Source of the DNA: Chitinophaga pinensis
Lineage (GTDB): Bacteria > Bacteroidota > Bacteroidia > Chitinophagales > Chitinophagaceae
Length of the DNA: 31,773 nt
Direction: 5' to 3'
NCBI GenBank assembly: GCA_943331145.2
Contig: CALQKL020000003.1
Location: 1-31,773 of the forward strand
The notes beneath the pieces are model-generated. The model ran no database searches. It saw nothing but the letters and a program-made list of their open reading frames with translations, and had not been told where the DNA came from. Positions 1 to 8,123 of this stretch are shown here, in pieces. The first letter of the stretch is position 1, and every line of letters starts with the position of its first letter. The position numbers and the translations under genes are program-made.

Positions 1-1569
1 AGCGCCAGATAAAATTGATAATTGATTTGCCCAAATACCAGTATTTGTTTGATCGTAAGAAACACCTTCACCATAAACGATGTCAGTTCTTCTGTAATCA
101 GACCATACTTCAAATGGAGCGATACCATTTAAAGCAAACCATTTTTGAGCGATGATTGTGTATAACCCACCATCAACTAAATTACCAATAGCTGGGTCAA
201 CAACAGCAGTGTAATCAACGTCTGCATAACCAGAATTTCCATTGATGTAAGTTGTTGCATTAGCAGCAGTTAAACCCAAAGAAATGAATGATTCTTTTAT
301 TGCGTTTGTTAAAGCTGTTTGTGGATCAACACCTGGCAATAAACCTCTTTGAGCTGCTTCAGCTTGTAAGAATAAACTTTCAACACTTGTCATTAACCAT
401 GCATCAGAAGAAGCTCCGTTTGGAGATAATCCTGTTGCTGGAGAAGTTGCATTAATTTGGTTGATTGGAGATAATGAATCACCTGTGTAACCAGCTGCAA
501 ATCCAGATACAGCTCCGTAAGGAATACCTTTATGGTATTGTCTTGCACTATAAACTGAAGCACTAGAATTGATATCTGGTTTTACATATAATTTGTTTTC
601 TCTTGGATCAGCATTATATCTGTAATAACCAGGAGTAGTTCTTGTACCTAAACCAACTGCGAAAGCATTTGCTTTGGTAAGATCTGCTAAACCAGCCAAT
701 GTTCCATTTTCATTGATTGCAAAATATCTGTAGAAAGGACTTGGTTTAGAAGAAGAAAACCCAGGATTAATTTTAGCTGTTTCACCAGACAATAAGAAAC
801 CAGTTCCTTCAGCGTTAATATCAGACATGATTTGTGTGTAATTAATACCAGAAACTGAAGCTGAAGATGCTGCATCAATACCATTTTGGCAATGAATAAC
901 CATACGCAATTTTAAAGTATTTGCATATTTAATCCATAAGGTAGCATTTCCTTTAAATACTAAATCATTCTTTGCGATATTAGCATTAGCAGAAGCTGCT
1001 GCTGCTGGACTTTTCAATAATAAAATAGCAGTATCTAATTGTTTGAACAAATCATTGTATATGTCTTTTCCATTATCGTATTTTGGATTTCTAACATCAT
1101 TTCCTTGTAATGCTTGGAAATAAGGGATATTTCCGTAAACATCAGTTAACATTTGGAAATTTTGAGCTTTCATGATTCTGCAAATGGCTTCGTAGAATCC
1201 ATCTCCAGAAGCTTTAGCTTTCTGTTGAACATAGTTGTAAGAAGAAGCATTATAATACAAATCATTCCAAGGATTTCCACCTGAAGTAGGGAAAGTATTG
1301 GTGAAGTTGTATGTTTCTTCTTCGTTATCATTTTGATAGCTACCGCTACGAGCCCAATAGCCCATCCAGTTTTGTAAGAATTTCCAATCAGCAGCAACAA
1401 TCTTTGCAGAAGTTGCAATTGATGAAGGAAGTACGTCTCTGTAATTTAACGAACCTGCAGACAAGTTCTCTTCAGATGCATTGATATCGAAATCAGTTTT
1501 ACATCCGGTTAGTAAAGCTACTGCTGTAGTAGCTATCAAACCTAATTTTTTAATATTAAAAAGTTTCAT
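1..1569 (-). CDS. SusD/RagB-like nutrient-binding outer-membrane lipoprotein (3' end outside window)
   Basis: The frame is open from an ATG at 1569 to base 1, giving 523 codons with no stop, so the C-terminus lies outside the window. The N-terminus is a lipoprotein signal with lipobox LLTGC, placing the lipidated Cys at residue 23. The body matches the SusD-like family in being alpha-helical with typical segments such as NPWNDLYYNA, YGNIPYFQAL and SVESLFLQAEAAQRG, the last from the TPR-like helical core. SusD-like proteins sit on the cell surface as a lid over a SusC channel and bind the incoming ligand. The start lies 22 bp after the stop of the SusC gene, so the two are co-transcribed. The ligand cannot be read from the sequence, and no degradative enzyme is visible beside it. 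The family call is firm, the substrate unknown. Confidence 0.9.
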   Translation of the reverse strand, partial: MKLFNIKKLGLIATTAVALLTGCKTDFDINASEENLSAGSLNYRDVLPSSIATSAKIVAADWKFLQNWMGYWARSGSYQNDNEEETYNFTNTFPTSGGNPWNDLYYNASSYNYVQQKAKASGDGFYEAICRIMKAQNFQMLTDVYGNIPYFQALQGNDVRNPKYDNGKDIYNDLFKQLDTAILLLKSPAAAASANANIAKNDLVFKGNATLWIKYANTLKLRMVIHCQNGIDAASSASVSGINYTQIMSDINAEGTGFLLSGETAKINPGFSSSKPSPFYRYFAINENGTLAGLADLTKANAFAVGLGTRTTPGYYRYNADPRENKLYVKPDINSSASVYSARQYHKGIPYGAVSGFAAGYTGDSLSPINQINATSPATGLSPNGASSDAWLMTSVESLFLQAEAAQRGLLPGVDPQTALTNAIKESFISLGLTAANATTYINGNSGYADVDYTAVVDPAIGNLVDGGLYTIIAQKWFALNGIAPFEVWSDYRRTDIVYGEGVSYDQTNTGIWANQLSILSGA

Positions 1570-1591
1570 GATTATGTTTTATTAAATTTTA

Positions 1592-4500
1592 TTAAAATTG
1601 GAATACTACGTTTGCACCGAAAATTCTTGTTGGAGGCATATTGTATGCAGTACTACGACCTTGAGCGTTTCCTGAGTAAGATGCATTTCCATTTGAAGAG
1701 AATTCTGGATCAGTCCACTGATTTGATTTTGGTAACCAAGTCAATAAGTTTCTACCTGTAATACCAACAGTAACTCCTTTCAATGTATTGCCTTTAAACA
1801 ATTTTGCAGGGAATTCATAAGTTAAAGAAACCTCTCTTAATTTCCAGAAAGCACCACTTACTAAATAGTTAGAGATAGCAGTAGTATTTAAATCACTGTT
1901 CCAAAACTCACGATTGTATTGTTGTGTATAAACGTTTGTGTTTTCTACATATTTTGTTCCATCATAGTAAACTGAATTAGGCCAAACGAATGCACGACGA
2001 CCGTATTGAGCACTACGTGCAGAAATACCATTATCATCCATAAATGCACCCAATTGGTCAGCTACGATTTGGTTTCCACCGCGGTACTCAGCAACAACTG
2101 ACAAACTGAAATTTTTGTAGTTTGCTGACAATGTTAAACCAAAGATATTGTCTGGAGTTGTTTTTCCAAACTCAGTTAAGTTTGGATTTACAGTTGGCAT
2201 ACCATCTGCTCCAACAATTACTTTTCCAGTTGCGCTATCTCTTACATAGTCATAAACTCTGAACTTGTAAACTGGTTGTCCTACGATTACCCAGTTGTAG
2301 TTTCCAATACCAATTTGATTTAAACCATCAACCAATTTGATTACTTTACTTGTTTGGTAAGTATAGTTCATTTTTAAGTCAACATTTAAATCGCCTACTT
2401 TTACCAATGGAGTTAATTTCAAATCCATTTCTAAACCACTATTTTGGAATTCAGCAGCATTTAATTTACTAGTTGTATAACCAGTACTGTTTGCTAATTG
2501 TAAATCCAAAACTTGGTTTGTATTCTTTTGAGTGTAATAAGTTGCTTCAAAATTGATTCTGTTTTTCAAGAACCCAACTTCAAGACCGATTTCTTTGTTA
2601 TAAACAAACTCAGGATCGAATTGTCTTTTGTAAATTGAAGTAGGAATATTGTATCCTAAAGTAGAACCATAAGGGAAGAAAGTTCCAGTTGTAAATGCTG
2701 GATCATCTTGAGCAGCTAATGGAACGTTACCTGTTTTAGAAACAGCTCCACGAATTTTCAAGAAGTTAACCACTTTTTGATTATCAAATCCAGGAATTAC
2801 TTTGTGTAATAATAATGAAGTATTCACACCTGGATAGAAATAAGAGATATCGCTGTTTGAGAAAGAACTTCCATCTCTTGGCGCATTTTTACTATCTCTA
2901 TCATAAGATCCAGTTCCTTCTAAATAAGCCCAACCATCGTAGTTAACGCTTACGTTACCGAATAATCTGCTTAATCTTGATACACTTGAACCTGCTGATA
3001 CATTTGGCTCACCTACTCTATTTTGAATACTCAAGAAAGTTGATTGACCAAGATTTCCACTGCTAATTCCCCAGTTGTTTGAATTTGACTGACGGAATGA
3101 TTGTCCAAATTGACCTGTAAATGTAAATTTCTTGTATTTAGTATTCATGTTTGCAAAAAACTCAGAAGTTACTCTGCTGCTAGATGAAGATGCATAAGCT
3201 ACTGCTGCACTGATTGTTGTTGAAGATGCATCAGTTAATGTTAAATGATATGCACTTGGAGAAAACGCCTCAGTTGAAGATTTAGCATCTCCAAAACTAG
3301 CTGATCCACCCAAACGGTAAACGAAATTCAACCAATTTGTTGCTTTGTACGTTAATTCAGCATTACCCAAAACATCATTTGTTTTTCCTTTTTGTCTATT
3401 GATGTCTTTAGCCATATATGGAGTTCTGAAGAAATTCGTCAAATATGGTGTAAAGTATCCGTTTGGACTAGAGAAATAATCAGTTCTCCAATTTTTGAAA
3501 CGAGATAAATCATATTGTCCTGGAGCACCAGTTACATTATAATATGTTTGAGCATTTGCAGTTGTTACATCATATTTAGAATTAGTAACACGAGCATTGA
3601 AAGATGCTGCAAATCTGTTATATTCTTTACGTGCATTTAATGCAATTGTTTTACGATCATTTCTATCTCCTGGCATTGTACCACGGATAGAAACGTTTTG
3701 TGCGCTTAAATAAAAATCTCCAGTTGAATAAGAAACGTCAGTTTGATTTGTTGTTCCTGTTTCAAAGAAGTTTTTTCTACCATTTGCAACATTGCTGTAT
3801 GGTAATAATAATTGTTCGCCATTAGGACCAGTTTGTCCCATTTGTCTGATTGAACCATCAAACTCGTCACCCCAAGATTGTTGCTCATATGGCGTAAAAG
3901 TACCTTGACCAGTGTTTGGATCTTGGTTGTAACCAGAACCAAATCTTGATTGGAACTCAGGCATATATGCGATTTTCTCAAATTGAGTCGTTTGAGAAAC
4001 GGTAATCATTGGTTTCATTTTAGTACCTTTTTTGGTAGTAACCATGATTGCACCATTAACCCCATCAGGACCATAAGCCACTGTAGCTGAAGCTGATTTC
4101 AAAACACTCACATCAGCGATATCATTTGGATTTAATGAATTTAAATATCCTAAAGGTGTTGGAACCCCGTCAATAACCAACATTGGTTGGTTGTTTCCAG
4201 TTAATGAACGAATACCACGTAATGTGATACGCGTTGTTCCTAATACACCACTATTGGTTGTAGCTACGTTCAAACCTGAAACCTTAGCTGTCAAACCATT
4301 TTGAAGATTAACAGGATTTGCTTGAGTTAATTCTTTTGTTTTAACTGAAGCTGTAGAATAACCCAAAGATGACTTTTGACGTACTTGACCTAAAGAGGTA
4401 ACAACTACAGCTGTCATTTCTTGAGTGTTTCTTGCCATGTTAGCTATAACAACATTGCCAGAAGGCACTAATGTAACGGCATCATAACCAACTGCGGTTA

Positions 4501-4714
4501 CAGTTAATTTTGATGACGGCCCAGAAACTTTAATGGAAAAATTTCCATTAGCATCTGTTTGAACTGCATTTTTAGTTCCAGTTTCGGTTACTGTTGCAAA
4601 TTTTACAGGTTCACCAGGAATGTCTCTAACTTGTCCAGAGAGCACCTTTGATTGTGCGAAAGCAAGCATTCCGCTTAGCATTAGCACGGCAAATAATGTT
4701 AAAAATCTTCTCAT
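1592..4714 (-). CDS. SusC/RagA-type TonB-dependent outer-membrane transporter
   Basis: This 1040-residue protein begins with a signal peptide (MRRFLTLFAVLMLSGMLAFA, cleavage before Q). Next comes a carboxypeptidase-regulatory-like beta-sandwich at about residues 22-95, as in SusC proteins, and then a TonB plug at about 110-225. The plug contains RITLRGIRSL, PMLVIDGVP, the SusC-type region NPNDIADVSVLKSASATVAY, and GAIMVTTKKG. The rest is a 22-strand-type barrel ending in aromatic Phe (FGANVVFQF), the usual outer-membrane assembly signal. It would import a ligand too large for porins using TonB/ExbBD energy, with the SusD-like lipoprotein downstream as lid. Codon choice looks more optimised (AAC, TAC, GAC, ATC) than in the next operon, suggesting high expression. 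The substrate is unknown. Confidence 0.95.
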   Translation of the reverse strand: MRRFLTLFAVLMLSGMLAFAQSKVLSGQVRDIPGEPVKFATVTETGTKNAVQTDANGNFSIKVSGPSSKLTVTAVGYDAVTLVPSGNVVIANMARNTQEMTAVVVTSLGQVRQKSSLGYSTASVKTKELTQANPVNLQNGLTAKVSGLNVATTNSGVLGTTRITLRGIRSLTGNNQPMLVIDGVPTPLGYLNSLNPNDIADVSVLKSASATVAYGPDGVNGAIMVTTKKGTKMKPMITVSQTTQFEKIAYMPEFQSRFGSGYNQDPNTGQGTFTPYEQQSWGDEFDGSIRQMGQTGPNGEQLLLPYSNVANGRKNFFETGTTNQTDVSYSTGDFYLSAQNVSIRGTMPGDRNDRKTIALNARKEYNRFAASFNARVTNSKYDVTTANAQTYYNVTGAPGQYDLSRFKNWRTDYFSSPNGYFTPYLTNFFRTPYMAKDINRQKGKTNDVLGNAELTYKATNWLNFVYRLGGSASFGDAKSSTEAFSPSAYHLTLTDASSTTISAAVAYASSSSSRVTSEFFANMNTKYKKFTFTGQFGQSFRQSNSNNWGISSGNLGQSTFLSIQNRVGEPNVSAGSSVSRLSRLFGNVSVNYDGWAYLEGTGSYDRDSKNAPRDGSSFSNSDISYFYPGVNTSLLLHKVIPGFDNQKVVNFLKIRGAVSKTGNVPLAAQDDPAFTTGTFFPYGSTLGYNIPTSIYKRQFDPEFVYNKEIGLEVGFLKNRINFEATYYTQKNTNQVLDLQLANSTGYTTSKLNAAEFQNSGLEMDLKLTPLVKVGDLNVDLKMNYTYQTSKVIKLVDGLNQIGIGNYNWVIVGQPVYKFRVYDYVRDSATGKVIVGADGMPTVNPNLTEFGKTTPDNIFGLTLSANYKNFSLSVVAEYRGGNQIVADQLGAFMDDNGISARSAQYGRRAFVWPNSVYYDGTKYVENTNVYTQQYNREFWNSDLNTTAISNYLVSGAFWKLREVSLTYEFPAKLFKGNTLKGVTVGITGRNLLTWLPKSNQWTDPEFSSNGNASYSGNAQGRSTAYNMPPTRIFGANVVFQF

Positions 4715-4742
4715 GTTCGTTAATTGTTAGTTTAATGAAAGG

Positions 4743-4772
4743 TAAAAATAAGGATATTTTATTAACAACAAT
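4743..4772 (-). promoter_or_regulatory. Probable Bacteroidota-type promoter of the susCD pair
   Basis: On the minus strand a TATTTTTA box (4750 to 4743, one mismatch to TAnnTTTG) is preceded after exactly 18 bp by ATTG (4772 to 4769), which fits the -33 element. The predicted transcript would start near 4739, leaving a leader of about 25 nt before the ATG at 4714. The leader is A-rich with no Shine-Dalgarno motif, as is usual in the phylum. The call is by consensus and spacing only. Confidence 0.5.
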
Positions 4773-4880
4773 AAAATGTTAATTTTTTTTTTTGTTGAAA
4801 ACCATCCGTACAATAAGACATAAACTAAACTAGAAATGTTGCGTGTTTGAGTTATTTTAATTCTAGTAGGCATTTCAACA

Positions 4881-4921
4881 CAAATGCAATTTCAATCAAA
4901 TGTATATTTCATCTGCATTTG
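4881..4921. repeat. Inverted repeat CAAATGCA/TGCATTTG flanking a TACATTTG box
   Basis: CAAATGCA at 4881-4888 and its exact reverse complement TGCATTTG at 4914-4921 are 25 bp apart. The centre (4901) coincides with a minus-strand TACATTTG (4904 to 4897), a perfect match to the -7 consensus TAnnTTTG. No -33 TTG lies at the expected distance. It may be an operator for the susCD transcript or a second promoter that needs an activator. An 8-bp repeat in AT-rich DNA can also arise by chance. Confidence 0.35.
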
Positions 4922-4975
4922 AGCTCATTTTAATTGAATTAAAAAATGAAGTGATGTCTATTTTTTGAAGAAAAA

Positions 4976-5015
4976 ACAAAATCTAAAAAATAAATTTGTC
5001 TTTTTTAGATTTTGT
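4976..5015 (-). terminator. Rho-independent terminator after the helix-hairpin-helix barrel operon
   Basis: There is a perfect 15-bp inverted repeat: ACAAAATCTAAAAAA at 4976-4990 pairs with TTTTTTAGATTTTGT at 5001-5015, around a 10-nt loop. In the minus-strand transcript the hairpin is followed by a short U run (4975-4971). It sits 47 bp beyond the stop codon at 5062 and upstream of the susC promoter, so it would insulate the two units. The stem is A/U-rich and therefore weaker than a GC-rich terminator. Confidence 0.7.
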
Positions 5016-5061
5016 ATGATTTTTCGACCCTTTTTAACTGCTAATCTCAAAAAAGGTGGCA

Positions 5062-7122
5062 TTACCATGAAAAAGTTGTTTCAAGTCCAATTTGCGTTTT
5101 TTTACAGCCGTTTACTAAATCATAGCCACTGCCAATGTTTTTTTTATTCGGATATATATTTTGACTAAACTTCAATCGGCAATGGATTTTTTTATTGATT
5201 TCATAATGAACATTAAAAAAATACCTAAAGCCATTATCATAATATGCGGGTAAAGCATAACTATTTGAAAGATCATTTTCAAAAGCATATATCCTGCTGT
5301 CGTAATTCGTACATTCAAAATAAGCAAGTCTTACATTTGATGAAATGCCTTTCATAATTGGCTTATATACCATTTCTGTAAAAAATAAGAGCCCTTCACT
5401 TTTATCTAAATTTGGCATTTTGATGATTTGAAATTCCATTCTACTCCTCAATGCAATGCTTGGGCTAATCACTTTACTCAAATGACATCTAAAACTGTTT
5501 CTTTCAATCTCGATTAGTGGTTTAATGATGTAATTATTATTTTCACTTAAAGATGTTTGAGAAATCTGGCGCTTGAAGGTAAAAACTGCGGATAATTTTT
5601 TGTTCGGTGTGTTTGTTATTCGAATCAAAAAACTCATACCCGCATTTAGTGCATTAATTTGATATTGCAACCATGGCATAGAAAAAAAATCTGCAGACAT
5701 ATTTATTTGCCACCGGGATTGTGGCCTAAGCGATATACCAAAATAGATACCTTTTTCATTGTTTACATTCGAGTTTTCCGTAAAAGCATTTGCATTTATG
5801 GATTGAAATGATTTTGAAATGTTTCGATATAATATTGAAATGTCTGCCTTCCCTGAAATTGCAGATAACAATCCATTGGTTGTTGCAAAACCTTTATAAC
5901 TAAATGCAGTTTCTCCGAAAAAATGGGTATTTGATTTTGTAAAAGAATAACCAATACTGTAAGACGTTAAACTATTGCCTTTTAATGCAAATAAATTATA
6001 TGGTAGATTTTGTTTTTGAAATGGAAATTGAAATTGATAGTGTATGACATTTGCAGAAATTAAAATGTCATTAAAATTTCTGGTTGCACATACGCCAAAA
6101 ACTTGTTGGTTTAAATTTTTTTTATTGGAAATTTCACTTTCAGTTCGATGAAATCCAAAATAATTAACACTTGAAACGATGATTTGTTTTGAAGAATCTA
6201 TTGATGTATTTGCATCTAAGTTTCTATTTGAATAAAAAAATAATGCATTGGTTTGAAACTTTTTTACACCAATGCAAACCCCTCGATGAAAATTAATTTC
6301 ATTAAAAGATTGATATGGTTTTATGATTTCAGATTCATGTTTAATATTGTTTACTTCTGTGCTTTTTTTAACACCCATTGATTGCCAATGAATCAACCCT
6401 TGTGCAATATTTATGGTGTAATCACCAACACAAAGCGATTGCAAAAAACCAGTGCTTTTTTTAAATAAATGCGCCGAAATAAAATCAAAACCATTTGTAT
6501 TTCTATTTAATGCAAACCTTTCACCAGCATCATTTTCCATTAAAATACCTAGTTTAAAATCTTGTTTAAATTTAAATTGATATTTTATAGAAATACTTGC
6601 TGGAATTCCCGCATATTTTTTTGTTTTTGTAGTTGTATCATAATCATAGCCAATTGATTTTTCTATAACTGCTCTTGTTCTTAATAACAATATTTGATTG
6701 CCATCTTTAATTGCAATTGGAAGAGAACTTAAAAATTCATTTTTATTTTTTATACACACAAATTGATGCATTTTTTTTATCAATGCTAGGTCCCAATTAG
6801 GAATGGATTGTAACTCATATTTTGAAATAAATTTTCCAAACGATTTACGATAACTCAAAAAAGATTCAATCTGCTCTGACGTAAGGTCTCCAAATATTTG
6901 AAGATCTTCTTTCGAGACTTCATTAATATTTAAAAGTTGAATTTCTCTTTCAGTATTTTTTAAATTCATAATGTTATTGTCAATATCTGTCTCCTCTCCA
7001 GCATTTACATTGGTTTCCAAAACAGCTTCTTCCAAATTATTATTTACTTCATTTTCAACCTGACAAAAAACATTTGTTGTAAATAAAATTGACGACCCAA
7101 TTGTAAAAATTATTTTTTGCAT
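5062..7122 (-). CDS. Secreted helix-hairpin-helix protein with predicted outer-membrane beta-barrel
   Basis: The 686-residue product starts with a signal peptide (MQKIIFTIGSSILFTTNVFC, then Q). An acidic Asn/Glu-rich linker (about 22-58) leads to a ComEA-like helix-hairpin-helix region (about 62-121) containing LLNINEVSKEDLQ and YRKSFGKFISKYELQSIP. The rest alternates like a transmembrane beta-barrel and ends in aromatic Trp (LETTFSW). The glycine hairpin that usually contacts DNA (GIG type) reads FGDLT here, so DNA binding is doubtful. Proteins of this layout are known in Bacteroidota but I know of no assigned function. The gene follows the small barrel gene after 4 bp and is closed by the terminator at 4976-5015. 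Its location should be the outer membrane, with the hairpin domain in the periplasm; that topology is inferred. Confidence 0.75.
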   Translation of the reverse strand: MQKIIFTIGSSILFTTNVFCQVENEVNNNLEEAVLETNVNAGEETDIDNNIMNLKNTEREIQLLNINEVSKEDLQIFGDLTSEQIESFLSYRKSFGKFISKYELQSIPNWDLALIKKMHQFVCIKNKNEFLSSLPIAIKDGNQILLLRTRAVIEKSIGYDYDTTTKTKKYAGIPASISIKYQFKFKQDFKLGILMENDAGERFALNRNTNGFDFISAHLFKKSTGFLQSLCVGDYTINIAQGLIHWQSMGVKKSTEVNNIKHESEIIKPYQSFNEINFHRGVCIGVKKFQTNALFFYSNRNLDANTSIDSSKQIIVSSVNYFGFHRTESEISNKKNLNQQVFGVCATRNFNDILISANVIHYQFQFPFQKQNLPYNLFALKGNSLTSYSIGYSFTKSNTHFFGETAFSYKGFATTNGLLSAISGKADISILYRNISKSFQSINANAFTENSNVNNEKGIYFGISLRPQSRWQINMSADFFSMPWLQYQINALNAGMSFLIRITNTPNKKLSAVFTFKRQISQTSLSENNNYIIKPLIEIERNSFRCHLSKVISPSIALRSRMEFQIIKMPNLDKSEGLLFFTEMVYKPIMKGISSNVRLAYFECTNYDSRIYAFENDLSNSYALPAYYDNGFRYFFNVHYEINKKIHCRLKFSQNIYPNKKNIGSGYDLVNGCKKTQIGLETTFSW

Positions 7123-7126
7123 TTAT

Positions 7127-7984
7127 TTATTCATTAACAGTAGAAATTGAAGTTGCAGGAGTTATACCCAATATTGGATGAAATGTCATATTTAAAGACA
7201 AATTCATTTTTTTTCCAGAATAAGAAATGTCGGCATTTAACGCATTTGTGTTTGAAGTAAACCCTAATTTTAATACAATTCTTTTATGCGCTTGATAGTT
7301 CATATTTCCAGAAAAATAAGGGGATTCATTTGATGATTTGAAACAATTTATATTCATCGAAAATTGTTTTGAAACTTCATAAAATACGCCTGTTGATATG
7401 TTTAGCACATAGGCATTATCTAAATTTGTTTGCTTATTAAACGACATATAATTTTCAGCCGTAAAGCCCAGTTTTACATATTTTGACAAATTTGTTACTA
7501 GGCCAACTTCTGCAGAAATGTATTTCTGATTATGTTGCTTTGAAATATCACTTCTTAACAATTTGCTTTGAATAGCTAATGAAGTATTGTCTCCAATTTT
7601 TTTTGATAAACACATACCCAAAGAAATCTGATTAAATTTTGATGTTCCAGCTTGTTGAAGCATTAAACCCATTTTAATTTTTCCCAATGAAAACCCTGAA
7701 ACAATAAGATGATTGCTCATTTCTATTAAATTGAATTTCCTTTCACTATAAACGCCGATATTGAATTTTTTAAGCGAGTTGAGATTGGCAGGATTAGAAA
7801 CAATGTGAAAAATATTGAAACCATTTATTTCTCCTGCTGTATTGTTCATTAAATTAGGCGTGTTGAACAATGAGGTATTTTGTGCACATAAATTATTTTT
7901 CAGTAACGCAACTATTGAAAACAACATTATTAACACTATATCTTTAAGAAATATATTGGATTGAGATGGCTTTACAAACTTCAT
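7127..7984 (-). CDS. Uncharacterised envelope protein, predicted small outer-membrane beta-barrel (PorV/PorQ-like flavour)
   Basis: This 285-residue protein has an N-terminal hydrophobic segment (about residues 14-32, ending in LCAQ) that can act as a signal peptide. The mature part carries the short motif SNPANLNSLKKFNIGVYSER, which resembles the Asn-Pro-Ala entry of OmpP1/FadL-like and PorV/PorQ barrels. It then runs as alternating strands such as KIKMGLMLQQAG and AYVLNISTGVFYEV. It lacks the aromatic C-terminal residue common in barrels (it ends STVNE). The stop is 4 bp before the helix-hairpin-helix barrel gene, so both should be expressed and perhaps act together. The start at 7984 leaves a 139-bp divergent gap to folD. 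I cannot name the family with confidence. Confidence 0.6.
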   Translation of the reverse strand: MKFVKPSQSNIFLKDIVLIMLFSIVALLKNNLCAQNTSLFNTPNLMNNTAGEINGFNIFHIVSNPANLNSLKKFNIGVYSERKFNLIEMSNHLIVSGFSLGKIKMGLMLQQAGTSKFNQISLGMCLSKKIGDNTSLAIQSKLLRSDISKQHNQKYISAEVGLVTNLSKYVKLGFTAENYMSFNKQTNLDNAYVLNISTGVFYEVSKQFSMNINCFKSSNESPYFSGNMNYQAHKRIVLKLGFTSNTNALNADISYSGKKMNLSLNMTFHPILGITPATSISTVNE

Positions 7985-8034
7985 ATTTTAAGCTTTTAAT
8001 CGGCTGCAAATTAGATCCGAAAAAAACTTTTAAA

Positions 8035-8088
8035 TTGTTGTTTTAACCCTTAATGAATCGTTTTTTTCTTTTTAAATTTTGTTGTTTT
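8035..8088. repeat. Direct repeats TTGTTGTTTT in the divergent folD control region
   Basis: The decamer TTGTTGTTTT occurs at 8035-8044 and again at 8079-8088, 44 bp apart, between the divergent starts at 7984 and 8124. The first copy is followed by AACCC and the second by GGGTT, so the flanks also form a short inverted repeat. T-rich context makes chance occurrence plausible. Confidence 0.3.
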
Positions 8089-8119
8089 GGGTTTAAAATC
8101 ATTTATAGTAGTATTTTTA
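8086..8119 (+). promoter_or_regulatory. Possible folD promoter adjoining the start codon
   Basis: A TATTTTTA box (8112-8119; one mismatch to TAnnTTTG) ends 4 nt before the ATG at 8124. A TTTG at 8086-8089 lies 22 bp upstream, longer than the usual spacing of about 19. With the -7 element ending about four bases before the transcription start, the mRNA would begin at or next to the ATG. Confidence 0.4.
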
Positions 8120-8123
8120 CAGA

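Larger units (their letters stand above)
4715..5061. other. Intergenic region between the SusC gene and the helix-hairpin-helix barrel gene
   Basis: This is the only gene-free stretch longer than 300 bp. Read on the minus strand it holds, in order, the terminator hairpin of the upstream operon (4976-5015), an inverted repeat centred on a TACATTTG box (4881-4921), and the likely susCD promoter (4743-4772). A 67-codon plus-strand frame starting at 4965 runs through the terminator and into the barrel gene on the other strand, and has no coding character. No RNA gene was recognised. Confidence 0.7.

Noticed and set aside
4965..5168. 67-codon plus-strand open frame
   Set aside because: It runs through the hairpin terminator and into the 3' end of the barrel gene on the other strand, and the translation is low-complexity with no start context.
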